Shown: piece after piece, positions 1 through 11,410 of the stretch
How positions within the stretch are numbered: position 1 is the first letter of the stretch
How the letters are laid out: each line of letters opens with the position of its first letter
Origin: Azolla pinnata
Taxonomy: Eukaryota; Streptophyta; Polypodiopsida; Salviniales; Salviniaceae
DNA: 20,714 bases
Direction: 5' to 3'
NCBI GenBank assembly: GCA_037176905.1
Contig: JBBBWG010011469.1
Location: forward strand, 1-20,714
The notes under the pieces: generated by a model
Told to the model about the DNA's origin: nothing
Database searches by the model: none
The model's input: the letters and a program-made list of their open reading frames with translations, nothing else
Position numbers and translations under genes: made by a program

Positions 1-72
<72 letters not shown>
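1..72. repeat. (GA)n microsatellite
   Basis: An uninterrupted GA dinucleotide run of about 36 units opens the window. It lies upstream of the first visible exon of the CofE-like gene, so it is probably in an intron of that gene. The run may continue beyond the window edge. Confidence 0.97.
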
Positions 73-74
<2 letters not shown>

Positions 75-110
75 CTTGATAATTATAGGTTATTGTGGAT
101 ATAATTTCAG

Positions 111-3100
111 AGAATGGAGAGCCACTGGCACAAGTTCAGGTATGTGAAATCCATAGATGTAGGTTTTCCCTTGTACCTAAATAAAGTCTTTGTGCTAATA
201 TAATTTTGTCTGAGAATAAAATGCATTTGAAAATATGTTAGGGGACTGGAGATGATGAATTCGATTAAAAGATTGTTGATGGAAGAGTGATATGTAGCTA
301 GATGATTGTATTCCCATGGACTTTATTGATTCACAAATGCAGATTATTACTTTAGTTTTGATGTTTCCAATTACTTTGAAAATTTAGATAGCTAAACTAT
401 ATCTAATACAAAAACAAAAGCTTTTAAAACTTCAAGTACCAGTCTGTATTGTTAGATAAATTTGGACATTCAAGATATTCAACAGGGGTTAAATTGGAAA
501 AAATCTCAGGAGATGGGGGTAAAATCTTGCAGTAAAATAAACAAGAACTTGAGGAAACCAAATTTGTAAAATGTGTGGAATTTCCACATAGGTGGAAGTA
601 ATTAATGGAAAGACCTTAAGCATTCCTACAGTGATCAGGTATTCGAACATAAATTGGTGGTTATGTAGTGGTTCAAAGATTCTTGCAGAGCTGGGCTTGT
701 AAGGAACTGCACCTGGAAGTGGCAAGGTTTCCTCATGTTTCCAATATTCAACGAATTCAGGGAGAACAATTCCCTTGAAGGATTTAGAGGCTGGTCGACA
801 CATTTGTCCAGGATAGGATTGGCATATCGGACAGATGCCTTACATCATGGTAGAGAAATGTTTGATACTGTGATCAAGGGGGGAATATTATTTCCACCCA
901 GTGGCTTTCGTATTGTAATCTTATTTCAATAGATGAGAGGCAAAAAAGCACTGGAGCTGACCTTAGCTGACCTAGATGTGGTATTGTGATGGAATCAATC
1001 AAACATTGCTTCTGGCTTTACCTGCAAACTGCCAGAATTGGGGCCAAATTATTGAGGATTCTTCTGGGCTTAGGGATGGGGGCTTGGATTTGTTGGGTAG
1101 TAGCTCATTTTTCTGTAATGGATTCAATCACTGCTGCTTATAGAGCCTAGATAATTCATCTTTATTGATTATTCAATGCACTACACTAGTTGATGTAAGA
1201 TATAAAGATCCATCCTCAGTCCTGTAGCTGTGTAAAGTAAGTTTCGAACATACATCCAGCTGAAATAACTGAGATTTTTTTTCTAAATTTTTTGCTTTAG
1301 AACAACTGTTAAAACTTTTCTTCCTATTTCAGGCAGTAAGGCTGGATATACATTTTGTGTCATATGGAGCTCATGGTCGATTATCTGAGTTGCAGAATGT
1401 GATATTACCTCTACAATATAATAAGGCCTCCCGGTTGAATGCTTGGAAACAGTGAGTTCTATAGCAGAGATAATTTCAAATAGAATGTTTTAATAATTGT
1501 TTTGACTCTCTCAACTGGTTTTGTTTTTCTTGTCATTTTTTTCTGTGCCCAACTTATTTTATGACATAAAGGTTATTTATCCTCCACATTGTTATCTAAT
1601 GAGAATGTTAGTCGAGTGCTGTAGAGCTGTAGCAAGCTTCATCTATGTTGTCTAATGAGAATGTTAGTCGAGTGCTGTAGCACCAATATAAATGTCAGCA
1701 GTTAAAAGAAATGTCCCAGATAATGGAGAGTGAGCCCTTTGTATAACTCTTTATGCAAAGAAAAGAGATCCGTTAAGATTCCATAATCCACCACCAAACA
1801 ACGTAATGTAACCATGCAAATTCATTTTTCTTACAGATAGTAGAGTCTTACAGATAGTAGACTTTTGTTGATGCCAGACAAATACCTGTCATCTTCTTGA
1901 TCATTGTCTTATCACAAGTATATGGTGTCAATCCCTTCAATATCACAAACATAATTGTTACCAAGGTAAACTTTGCTATAAATGCATGCATCAAATGTGG
2001 TAAAACACTCAAAACATGGAGTGACATGAAATGCAGTACCCATCAACTACCCATGTGTGTGTCAATTCATTAATTGATAATAACACATTGCTAACATCCG
2101 TTCTGATTTTTCGCATGTTCTAAACATGAAGTGCAAGGGCATCTGTCCCAACACAAGATGCATCACTTCCATCAGATAACTCCTCAAAAACAAAAATTGA
2201 GGTCATACTGGCCATCAAATTCCATTAATCTTGTCATCTTTTGTTTAATTTTCCGCATTGTTATTTCTTTCTTGTTTCCATTTTAAAATGTGTAATTAGG
2301 TCTCTTGACAAGTGTTGTTCATTGCATGGAGTAGTACAGTCTGCTTGGCTGTTGAGAATCTCCTGCAGAAGCTAGCCCTGCCTTTGACATCTACACTCTG
2401 TAAAGTATGATCCACTTTCGAGAATATCCTGCTGAAAACATCCTTTGTTTTTGACACCTACACTGTGCTCTCACTTCAAGAATAGCATTCCAATGTAAAA
2501 GTCATGTTGTTTGGGGAAGCAAAGACGATCATGCTAGTTCAATGGCCAATGAAAATTACTCAAGAATAAATGTACTGAATTTGGTGAGGGAACGGTAAAT
2601 CATGGTTGGCCCTTCTTCCTTTTATTATGTATGTCAAAACAATGGTAAGTGAGACCAGTAGATACATACACATCTAATAATTGATTAGTGATGGTTGTTT
2701 TTTTACTAAGATTGTCATCACATTTGAATCTGTAGATCACAAGATTTTTTTGACATTTTTAGTTATTTTTTTCCACTTACTTTGGTTTACTGTTCTTCAA
2801 GATGAGACAACCATGTAAATATGTAAGCTCTTGTTTTGTCATATAGGTCTTTTTGGGCTTTCTTTCTTTCTTACCAAGTTAAGGATTATTCTTTTATCTA
2901 GACGAAGGCATTGTTGTAATGATAATATTAAGAATTTAACTTGCCTTATCCTAGGATTTCAGGTGGTGCTAGTGTCCTTCCTGTGAGGACCCATCTTCTT
3001 TGTCATTTAGATGACCCATTGGAGGTAGTTAAAACGTAGGCTTCTGAATCTTCCTATTAATTCACCTCTATTCGTTTATATTTCAACTATGCTCTTCCTT

Positions 3101-5613
3101 TTTCAGTTTCCGTTTACATGGTGTTGGTATTTTATTTGAAGGTATGCCATATGCCATGCAAATGATGGAGATACGATTGTCATTGGAGAAACACCCCTTG
3201 CAATTATGCAGGGTAGGTTAATATCTTCTACCTCTCGGCAATGTAGCTTTCTGATGTAACTTATATTATTATGTATTTTACCAGGGCGTTTTCGACATCC
3301 ATACAATATAGCACCCTCAACTTTTGCAAAAATAGCTTGCCGTCTATTCCATCGAACGTCCTCACTGGCATCTGCTTGTGGCATGCAGGTGCATTTTTTT
3401 TTAGGAATGTGCATTTGTGTATTTTCTATGACCATGATAATGATGTATTTAACATTCATGGGGGCCATGGACTGGCACTCTTCATAATGTGTAGGTGGGG
3501 CATTATAAAATTGTGGAACAAAATCATGAAAACTGAAATGAAAGGCAGTCTTCCACGAGTGTGTTTCTGCTGCCCTGTGTAGTATCATTTCTGATGGTTC
3601 AATTTCTATGAGCAGTGCATAAAACTTGTATAATCTTGCAGTAGACGCTGAAAATCATGCACATTGTTTTCAAATGCAAGTTTTTCCAGAGCTACATGTC
3701 CTGTTGTTTTGGTACATTGAGGCATGTTACATGGCCTCTTTTTCTGCAAGATCCGGCTAATTAATTCCCTGTTTCAGTTTTCAATGTGAAGAACCAAATG
3801 AAGTAGGTATGCTGGATTACATAACTTTTCTTCTGTGGTGCATGTCAATATTTTCTCTATTCTCTTGATTTGCTATAGTCTCTTGTTATGTAAATCATGC
3901 AGTCAATGATTTTTCTTTGATTACTATTCCCGATATCCTGTGGGGGTTTTCGCTATCAGAATTTTCGTTTATTTTTTTCTTTGTTGCAAGTCTCATCTAG
4001 CCTTGTTTCCCTGTGATGCTGATGTTTTATTTGGCTTTCCAACTCTACCTTATTGTTTGTCAATCTTACATTGCAAGCTGTTCACCCTGTAATATCGTGT
4101 AAAATATTTCTCTTGTGGTACTAGCATTGATAATCTAAACACTTCCAATATTGGTCAGGTCTTGTAGCTGTCATTGTGTCTTTCTTTCTCTTGTCTTCTA
4201 CTTACGAAAAGAAAATCTGCAGGCACTGGTTGATATTGTTGGAAAGTTGAGAGTCTTGCTTGCTATCTCTTTTGCAATGATTGCCAGGTCAGTCTTTAAC
4301 AAACCATATGGTTGTATGTTTCCTTCTATATGTAATTTTATCTAGGTAAATGCCCCTCCCAATTAAGTCTCCCTCCACCATGCTCACCTTTGATCATATA
4401 TATAGTTCCACCAGTGGCCTATAGTGGCTTAGCCAGGCTCACTTCCTCGTTGAGGAACATAGTCCAAGCAATCATGTGAGGTTATACCACTATTTACTGT
4501 TGTCAGCACGATGGAAGTAGTAATGATCAGCAAGATGAGAATTTTGGGAGTTTTGAAGTTGGAATGTGATATCCATATTAGCTATTCAGGCTAATTTTTT
4601 TAGGGATCATTTTCCATCCTAACATGGCTCAGCTATGTTCGGATGTCTATTAGTTGAGAAGTTACAGAAAAAAAATGTATAAACCTGCGGATTTGTATTT
4701 AGGCTATATCATATAACAGCTATATAAGTAGGTGAGAATTTTGAAGATAACCAAGCATAAATGCATGTTACAAGGGTGGAGATCTAATAATCACTTGTAA
4801 TTCATTGTGATCATCTGTATGTAAATGGAAAAAACTGTTAGCTGATGAGAACATCTGATATCATTATATCTTTTAATTATATCTGTTTGAATGAAGTTTC
4901 TCATCATAAAATTTGTGACCTTGTAGACTTTTTTGGGTACGGGGTGTGTTTTATCGGTTGGCAGGCCAGCAGGTAAATGTTTTTTCCCTTGCCTTTCCTG
5001 ATTCCTTAAAGGAAAGGTCGTTTTATGCTAATGATTTGAGTGATGTACTGAAGGCTCGGCTCATAGATGACGTGAGTGGAACTCTTCCACCTTACGACCA
5101 ATTCATCGCTCTAGGGCCGGTAATGGTTGATCCCATTTAACCCATCTGAAATTCTCAGTAAGTAATTTAAACTTCAATTTTAATATACTGATTTTCAACT
5201 GCTTAATTTTTAATGAATAGATCGAAACTCAGAGTACTGCAGATTACCTCCAAGAAATGACAGGGTTTGGGGTTGCTATTGTGGATGCAAACAATTTAAG
5301 GAGAGTTCATATTTTAGCTGTAAGTTGATTCTCTCATATTCAAGTACGTGTTTTCTGTCTGAAGAGCTGCTGTTTGCGGTAGTCTGGGCTGACTGAAAAT
5401 CTTTTTTTTTGTAGGCATCAAATAAAGTAGATCGGATGTACTTGGAAAAGGCACTTCTAAGCAATCCTGCAGGTTAGTAGTCAGCCCGGCTTATTCATTT
5501 CACATTTCAAGTAGATTATATTAGGAATAGTCGTAATATGTGTATCTCTGATTGTAGGAAATGCGGATGAGCAGACACCCCTTGTAATTGTAAGGAGACC
5601 TCAAGAATGCTGA
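111..5613 (+). CDS. CofE-like (F420-0:gamma-glutamyl ligase family) protein, 3' part
   Basis: Eleven coding exons can be chained with consistent phase: 111-139, 1333-1451, 2955-3035, 3142-3212, 3285-3388, 4223-4287, 4927-4972, 5054-5119, 5221-5319, 5415-5472 and 5558-5613 (TGA at 5611). All introns are GT-AG. They give 263 C-terminal residues; the start lies left of the window. Recognisable blocks are HFVSYGAHGRLSEL, GDTIVIGETPLAIMQGRFRH, FHRTSSLASACGMQ, VFYRLAGQQ, RLIDDVSGTLPPYDQF, VAIVDANNLRRV and the C-terminal NPAGNADEQTPLVIVRR. I recall this pattern from cyanobacterial and plant proteins labelled F420-0:gamma-glutamyl ligase. The microbial enzyme adds glutamate to coenzyme F420 using GTP. 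Plants are not known to make F420, so the true substrate is unknown. A plastid location is inferred only from the cyanobacterial kinship. The first exon (111-139) rests only on splice sites and phase. The last exon ends in an ordinary stop right after the conserved tail. Confidence 0.8.
140..1332 (+). other. Long intron of the CofE-like gene
   Basis: This 1.2-kb interval separates the two most upstream exons seen. Open frames within it, for example near 489-803 on the minus strand and 735-932 on the plus strand, match no protein I recognise and have no splice logic. It is AT-rich, and I see no clear transposon termini. Confidence 0.55.
1595..1680 (+). repeat. 30-bp perfect direct repeat in an intron
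   Basis: The 30 bases at 1595-1624 recur exactly at 1651-1680, a period of 56 bp, in the intron between exons 1333-1451 and 2955-3035 of the CofE-like gene. The core is TGAGAATGTTAGTCGAGTG. Farther on, at about 1832-1862, a shorter sequence ending in TTACAGATAGTAGA is also doubled. Confidence 0.92.
2353..2467 (+). repeat. Imperfect duplicated segment in an intron
   Basis: Bases 2353-2400 and 2420-2467 are diverged copies of one unit of about 48 bp. Both begin GAGAAT.TCCTGC and end TTTGACA.CTACACT.TG. They lie in the intron before exon 2955-3035. No function is apparent; this looks like an old local duplication. Confidence 0.7.
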
Positions 5614-5620
5614 ACTTTGA

Positions 5621-6309
5621 ATCCTGTTCCAGACGAAATTCCTTTCGCGGAATGCTGAGAACCTATGTTGTGAGGTTCGTCACACAAAATTTCTCGTTGG
5701 AGAGCTATGTCTGTTGGGTGATGATGTGAATATGGAGTTACAAACACTATTTAAAGGATAAGGGGTCACCTAACAACATGGGCTTCTTACATCCAAGTTG
5801 ATAGGATAAGACATGTCCTGGATGGAGATTATGGACGGACATCGGAAGCATGGCTTATTGATGAAAAGCAGCTTCAGGTGTAAAATCCCACACCATGGTA
5901 AAGAACAGAATGTTTTTATGCCAGAAACTCTTAATTTGTTTGCTTGGAAAACCCATACATGCCAGGGAACTTCCGTAGTAATCAATCACTACATTTACTC
6001 ATTATTTTCTGATTGAAATCAGTTGATTGATGCTGTTGCGTGCATTTTCTGAGAGCATGATGTCTTGTCCCACTCAAGTTGCTTACTAATTGGTCCTTGT
6101 GGCATTGGCGCTTCATTCAAGGAACAAATTACAAGTGATGATCCCACACCACTAAAAGGTCAGCCATATCTGTTTAAGGGATGAAAGGAAATTAAACCTG
6201 AAAACATCTTATCAACACCAGTGAAAGATGAGAGATATCTGTTGAGAAAGAAATCAAAACATTATATATCTGGCTTGGTGAAAGTAGAATATGCCTCTCT
6301 TGTCCAATG
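5621..6309 (+). pseudogene. Unidentified decayed coding-like stretches
   Basis: Directly behind the CofE-like stop lie pieces with protein-like composition in different frames. They include 5621-5761 (with RNAENLCCEVRHTK and LCLLGDDVNMELQ), about 5766-5879 (with IRHVLDGDYGRTSEAWLIDE, ending at a possible GT donor) and about 6091-6309 (with DDPTPLKGQPYLFK and VKDERYLLRKKSKHY). They do not form one intact frame. I do not recognise the family. The stretch could be a decayed gene copy, or exons of a second gene that I cannot chain. A transcribed 3' UTR of the CofE-like gene would also fall here. Residue makeup is the only evidence. Confidence 0.4.
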
Positions 6310-7150
6310 ACCAGTAGTCGGTTGTTTGTTGCCCAATTTTTCTGTTGTGGATGCAGAAAGCATCAGGATTCACACTTGATTAGGCTTATCATTTCTTCGC
6401 CTCGTTTTGTCCCATTGTTGACATTTATCCTAGCCTTTCTTTTGTGGAAGTGTGGTTCGATATTGCCATCATTGGAGTCTCTATTGTCCATATATTCTTG
6501 TGCTAGGATTGTCTTGACAAGTTAGAGTAATGATACTATTCGTGTGTTGGTTGCCATAGTCGTGGAAAAAACCGTCTCATTTCTACTTGGTTATATTGAA
6601 GTAGATGTTCATTGCCAAATATATTAGGATGGATTTGTGTCGGGTGATATGCTTCAGTCTTTTATTAGGTTCTTGAAATGCTCTGCCCAATTGCTCAGAT
6701 ACCAATTGTAGATCATTGTTGTGTTCGACGCGATTGTATTGTGTTGTAAATCTTGTTTGCCATCATCTTGCTCGAAGTTCTGAAGGCAAGAATCCATTGG
6801 GTACTTCCACTTTGGGATTTCTTTGTTCTTATGAGAGAAATTGATAGATTGAAGTGCTATAACGGCCTCTCCCCCACCTAGAGTTATGTATACAAAGGCA
6901 GATCTATCATGTTATTGATGCCCCAAAAGGGGTTCTTTTATAGTTATAAAGCTATATAGTGTTCTACCTAGTTCATACATGGTGACCACACATTGAAGCG
7001 AAAACAAGGTAATTATTAAGGCTTACGTCCAATCTCAAACAAATGTTAGAAACCCAAAAGCGGTGCAGCTGTTGATGATATTGATGACTAGTAGAGATAA
7101 ATTGTTTTTAGTTAATAAGTTATTAACGCAATTTTGATAATGTAATATAA
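6310..7150. other. Intergenic, nothing firm
   Basis: AT-rich DNA without a recognisable gene. A short plus-strand open frame at 6307-6525 matches no family I know. The 12-mer at about 6698-6709, GCTCAGATACCA, resembles the complement of a plant initiator-Met tRNA primer site, but no LTR pair could be matched to it. Confidence 0.5.
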
Positions 7151-7155
7151 TATAT

Positions 7156-7657
7156 TGTTGAGAATCAATCTCAACATATGCACAGATGAAGTGTGAACAT
7201 GGTGGATAGGCGATTTGAACCAAATGCAATGTGATTAAGTAGTTATGACAACATTAAATGCATATTCTTTAGGAGTTTACAATATGGCTTGAGTTAAAAT
7301 TTATACATGAACATAGATTGTAATATTCGCATTTGCCGAAAATATCAAATGCGAATATGCGAATGATAAATGTATTGCGAATGTAATATCTACTATGCAT
7401 ATAAGGATAAAAGGGACTACATGTGAGAGTTCAAAAGAATCTTCTCACTTTGTAAGAGGTATATAAAACCCTCTACTCTCATGTACAATACTTTGGTTCA
7501 AGCATAATAGATCTGTGTTTATCGTCTATCTCTTGCTAATACCTGATCGTGATCTTCCTCTCGCATCTACGCATTCCTTCTACAGTTATATATTCTCGTC
7601 TCAATCTTGTATTCTGAATTAAGTATATCTCTTTAATCCAAATCCAGCTTGTTGACA
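7156..7657 (+). mobile_element. Probable solo LTR of a retrotransposon
   Basis: About 502 bp begin with TGTTGAGA and end with TTGTTGACA. A TATA box (TATAAAA, 7462-7468) lies about 300 bp in, leaving a U3 then R-U5 layout typical of plant LTRs. The flanks TATAT (7151-7155) and TATTT (7658-7662) could be a worn 5-bp target duplication. There is no polypurine tract before it and no primer-binding site after it, so it looks like a solo LTR fossil. The family is not assigned. A mismatch in the putative target duplication suggests it is not very recent. Confidence 0.55.
7323..7358. repeat. Perfect 13-bp hairpin
   Basis: The arms ATATTCGCATTTG (7323-7335) and CAAATGCGAATAT (7346-7358) are exact reverse complements around a 10-base loop. 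It sits in the presumed U3 part of the LTR, with further GCGAAT words just after it. Confidence 0.93.
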
Positions 7658-7662
7658 TATTT

Positions 7663-7985
7663 TTTTATTCTTGTTTATTAATGTGATCAATATTTTTTCA
7701 ATAATAGTCCATATCGCTTGCCCCAAGGCTTACAATCTTATAACCAAATGCTGGAATTCATAGAAAGCTACAAATTTTCATACAAACTAGAGCTGACAGC
7801 TCCATTTGTAGCACTAATTTGTTTCCTCACTTAAGAGAATCACATCAGCCGAGCTATCGTGCTAACAAAAACGAAATATTTTACCAGGATAAATTTCATA
7901 GAATAAAGAAATGTTACATGTATATGCATCCTTGTTTGTATGTATTTTTACATGAATGTTTATATATGGATGTATATACATGTTT
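7663..7985. other. Intergenic, nothing firm
   Basis: AT-rich DNA with runs such as ATATGCATCCTTG and TGTATGTATTTTTACATG, giving alternating TG/TA words. No gene, transposon end or RNA is recognised. Confidence 0.5.
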
Positions 7986-7995
7986 GTATACGTAT

Positions 7996-8160
7996 ATGGA
8001 GATAAAAGAAATGGAGATGGAGATAGAGGTAGAGATGGTGATTTAGAAGGAGATGAAGATTCAGCCAAAGAAGGAGATTGAGAAAATAGAGAGGGTGACG
8101 GACATAGAAATGGAGAAAGAGATGGAGATGGAGGAGGTAAAGATGGTAATTAGAGAGATT
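7996..8160 (+). repeat. Purine-rich low-complexity tract
   Basis: Degenerate hexamer-like repeats of GGAGAT, GAGATG and AGAAGGAGAT make the plus strand almost wholly purine for about 160 bp. The acidic or basic open frames here are by-products of this composition, not genes. Confidence 0.85.
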
Positions 8161-9420
8161 AGATCAATTGAATGCAAAAAATTACCCTATAAGATGTAGT
8201 GGGGATTGTAATATAGATTGTCTATCTTTACAACATAATTTGATTTTATCAGGCTTCATAGAATAAATTCTATAAAAAACCTATTTATTTATTCTATCAT
8301 TTGTTGCATAAAATCATAAATTAATCCCACAGTAGCACCCGGTTTGCATAATGTTTCTCTATCATCTTCACAAATCATACTAAAATCTAGAATAAGAAAT
8401 GATTCTAATTATCTCCTCAACACTTTCTTTGTTTTCGATCCATTCCATTTGATCCATTGTTCATTGAATATCATTTTTCTCCGACCACCATATACTCTCT
8501 CGTCTAATAATTTAGAAAGAGCAATAAAACCACATGTAAACCTTATGTTACAACGTTTAAGCAAATTTCTCTCACTAAAACTTCACAATATTGTCAGAAT
8601 ATATTGTTTCCTAGTTATAAAACAATAATTTTTTAACAGTTGATCACAAAATATTATCAATCTAAGCCAAGTTGGCTATATTCTCAAAGTCTATTATAAA
8701 AAATTTATGGCCACTCTTTTTCTATAATTTTCTCTACCACCACACTAGCAACATGGTCTATATAAACATGCATGATATAGTAAGTGGACTCCAATTCGTT
8801 GTGGACCACCAATAAAAGTATGGTTGTATTTGCATTGCTAGTTTCTTTGGAATCAAAACATGATCCCATTCTTTGCCATTTTTTTTACCTGGCCGTTTGA
8901 TTATTTAAATCCGACAAGAATTGTAGAGAAAAATTTATATAGAATTGAGGGCTTAATAGATGTAGATCGTAGCAACACTGATTCACATTCAATGCAAATG
9001 CGATGAACATATGTAAACCAGATATAGTAGATGCAACCAAGTTGTTGGGGTAGGGCTTGCAACAAAGTTTAGCGAGCGATTGATGTTGTTGGGGCAGAAG
9101 ATGCAACAAAGTTATTGGGGCAAGAGCTGCAACAAATTAGTTGTTGAATTATTGATATCAGCAAAATAACAAAATCAATGATGTTGACCAAAGTTCCAAG
9201 TTGCAACAAGGGAGTCATTCAAATTACAACAAGAGAAAGAGACCCTTAAGGATAGAAACACAAAGCGAGAGGGGGTAAGCAAACAAATATCATAGAGATA
9301 GGGAGACAGAGAGATTTGAGAGAGAGAGAGAGAGAACAACTCTTTGAAATAAAAAATACAAAAAAAGGTCCATCATTTTTCCCTTTTTAAATGTTTGAGT
9401 GCTTGCACAAACACGTTTAT
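8161..9420. other. AT-rich intergenic DNA with a small imperfect repeat
   Basis: No gene is recognised. At about 9028-9150 the word GCAACAAAGTT followed by TTGGGGCA recurs imperfectly about three times. A (GA)n run lies at about 9317-9334. The open frames at 8344-8628 and 8885-9109 have no recognisable domain. Confidence 0.5.
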
Positions 9421-9430
9421 CACGTTCTAT

Positions 9431-9450
9431 GTATATATATATATATATAT
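9431..9450. repeat. (TA)n microsatellite
   Basis: A TA dinucleotide run of about nine to ten units in very AT-rich surroundings. Confidence 0.95.
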
Positions 9451-10700
9451 AATTATATAATTAAAACTAAAATTATTTTGAGTCTCAAATTTATTATTTT
9501 TGTACTTTAATTATTGTTCTCCTATATTATTGTTGTTTATTTGATAACAATTTTTAATTGGTAAGAATTACAATGAAATTTCGGTGAAACTAAGAATGTA
9601 TTATATGAATTTGTTCATAATAACTTTCTTTAAAAGTTTGGTAATTAATCGCTTAAATTTTTAAGCAATTTGTGTGTACAACTCTATTCAATTTTTTGTT
9701 AGCGAATGTGCGATTATTTTTATGCTACTCTAATAGTTTTTAACTAGTGAGAGGTCTTAATACTCACCATTACAGTAAGAAAACAATAAGGATTATAGCA
9801 TTTGTAAATGGTATTAAATCTGATGTGATAAAGAGTGGGGTTTCCATTGTCTACTATAGTAGAATGTGTAGGTGGGACAAATACTCCTCACAATATGCAA
9901 TTGATGGTTATGCCATAGGTTTGAGGTAAGATCGTGGTGCACGTGGTTGGCCATACATTGGATAGAGGGAGTGATATAATGGGCTAACATTTGAAGCGAA
10001 GATCATCCAATCAATAATAAACAATCAAATCTAAATACCTACAAAATAATCCTTTGTTGCGATTGTATTGAAAGTTCTCATTTTGTTTTATCCCATTCTT
10101 TCTGCTAATTTTGTTTAATTAATTTTTACTATTGCAAGTAATAATTAGAGTTGGTACCAAACAAATAAGTTCATTTAGTTGTATGTATGGATTCCTCAAT
10201 GTTCATTCTTTATAACTTTGCACTTAATGAAACATAAAAATCCCTTTTAAATTGATATACTCGTCACTAATCAAATTTTAATAGGATGAGGAATGTGACA
10301 ACTCGACTATACAAGGTGTGGTTGGGGCAAAGATTAGGGGGAACTTAGACAGAAGAACTCTCATACTTAAAGATGCATCATACTCCTATACTCAAGTTCT
10401 TTATACTTTAATCCTCTCGCATACTCGTATACACATACTCTGATTTTTATAAACTTATATGAATCGTTTCGATTCATATACTCTCTCATAATACCCTCTT
10501 GCAAGTCATCTCAGAATCTCCCATATTCTATTGTTTATTACTTGCAGAACTATTTTTTGGTAATTATATTTTACAATGAAACAAAATACCGGATTAATTC
10601 ATATAATATTTTGTTACCTGATGATTAGCAATGGACGATCTTCAGGTGTTCTTTATAGCTTTTGGGCGTTATCTTTAATAATTGATGATTTTCACCTCAA
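9451..10700. other. AT-rich intergenic DNA
   Basis: No gene is recognised. A short frame at 9747-9929 and another from 10576 lack any known domain. The stretch from about 10299 (GTGACAACTCGACTATAC) onwards, with many CATACTC words, could be worn LTR-type sequence, but no paired ends were found. Confidence 0.45.
10456..10480. repeat. Perfect 11-bp hairpin
   Basis: TATATGAATCG (10456-10466) and CGATTCATATA (10470-10480) are exact reverse complements around a TTT loop. There is no T-run or other sign of a terminator. The role is unknown. Confidence 0.93.
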
Positions 10701-10709
10701 GATCACAGT

Positions 10710-11260
10710 AGCCACTCACACCTCCGTATCCCAATCAGTCTCTCACACCTCCAAATCCCAGCAGCCCCTCACAGCACCAGATCGCAATAGCCACTCACAG
10801 CTCCAAAATCCCAGTTAGTAGCCCACTCACAGCTCCAAAATCCCAATTAGAAGCCCACTCACAGCTCCAAAATCCCAGTTAGTAGCCCACTCACAGCTCC
10901 AAAATCCCAGTTAGTAGCCCACTCACAGCTCCAAAATCTGAACAACTCACAACTCTAGATCCCCAGTAGCTCCTCGCAGGTCCAGATTCCAGCAACCCCT
11001 CACAGCTCCAAAATCCCAGAAGCCACCGACAACAACACCAGATCTGAACAAAGTCTTCACAGCTCCGAGTCCCAACGACCTCTTACACCTCTCACAGCTC
11101 CAGATCCCTAAGTACCCGTGGATCCCCAATAAGGCACTCAGAGCTCGAGACTCCAAGAGCCCCTTCACAGCTCCAGATCAGGAGCAGCATCAGATCTGGA
11201 ACAGCTTCAGATCTGGAACGACTCCAGATCTGGAACAGCTCCCGCGACACGACTCCAGAT
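10710..11260 (+). repeat. C-rich tandem-repeat region upstream of the nuclease gene
   Basis: The words CTCACAGCTCC and CCAGATC recur throughout. The core, about 10791-10940, is a regular 32-bp array of four to five copies: the motif CTCCAAAATCCCA starts at 10801, 10833, 10865 and 10897, and a broken copy starts at 10929. Towards the right, units change to AGATCTGGAAC-type repeats (11190-11245). The array ends about 150 bp before the likely start codon of the NYN gene, so it may overlap its promoter or 5' UTR. The frames within it are not plausible proteins. Confidence 0.88.
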
Positions 11261-11410
11261 GATTTCTGGGATTACCAGACATTCCGATACCTTGTTCTGG
11301 GTCTGTATTTGTGCAGAGATCAAACCAGACACAGGAAGAGAAACGAACTTTTAACGAATAAAACTAACTTGGAAATTGACTTTGACTTTTTGTCTTTGAG
11401 AAGGAAGCAA

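Noticed and set aside
3103-3588. 161-codon minus-strand open frame across the CofE-like exons
   Set aside because: It is antisense to two exons with correct splice sites and known family motifs; no recognisable domain in the antisense frame.
6698-6709. Possible primer-binding site of a minus-strand LTR element
   Set aside because: Only an approximate 12-base match to the initiator-Met tRNA complement; no LTR pair or internal coding sequence nearby.
7819-8068. Open frames on both strands over the purine-rich tract
   Set aside because: Composition artefacts of GGAGAT-type repeats, giving Glu/Met or Ser/Pro runs only.
8344-8628. 94-codon plus-strand open frame
   Set aside because: No domain, no start or splice context, and the AT-rich surroundings show no coding bias.
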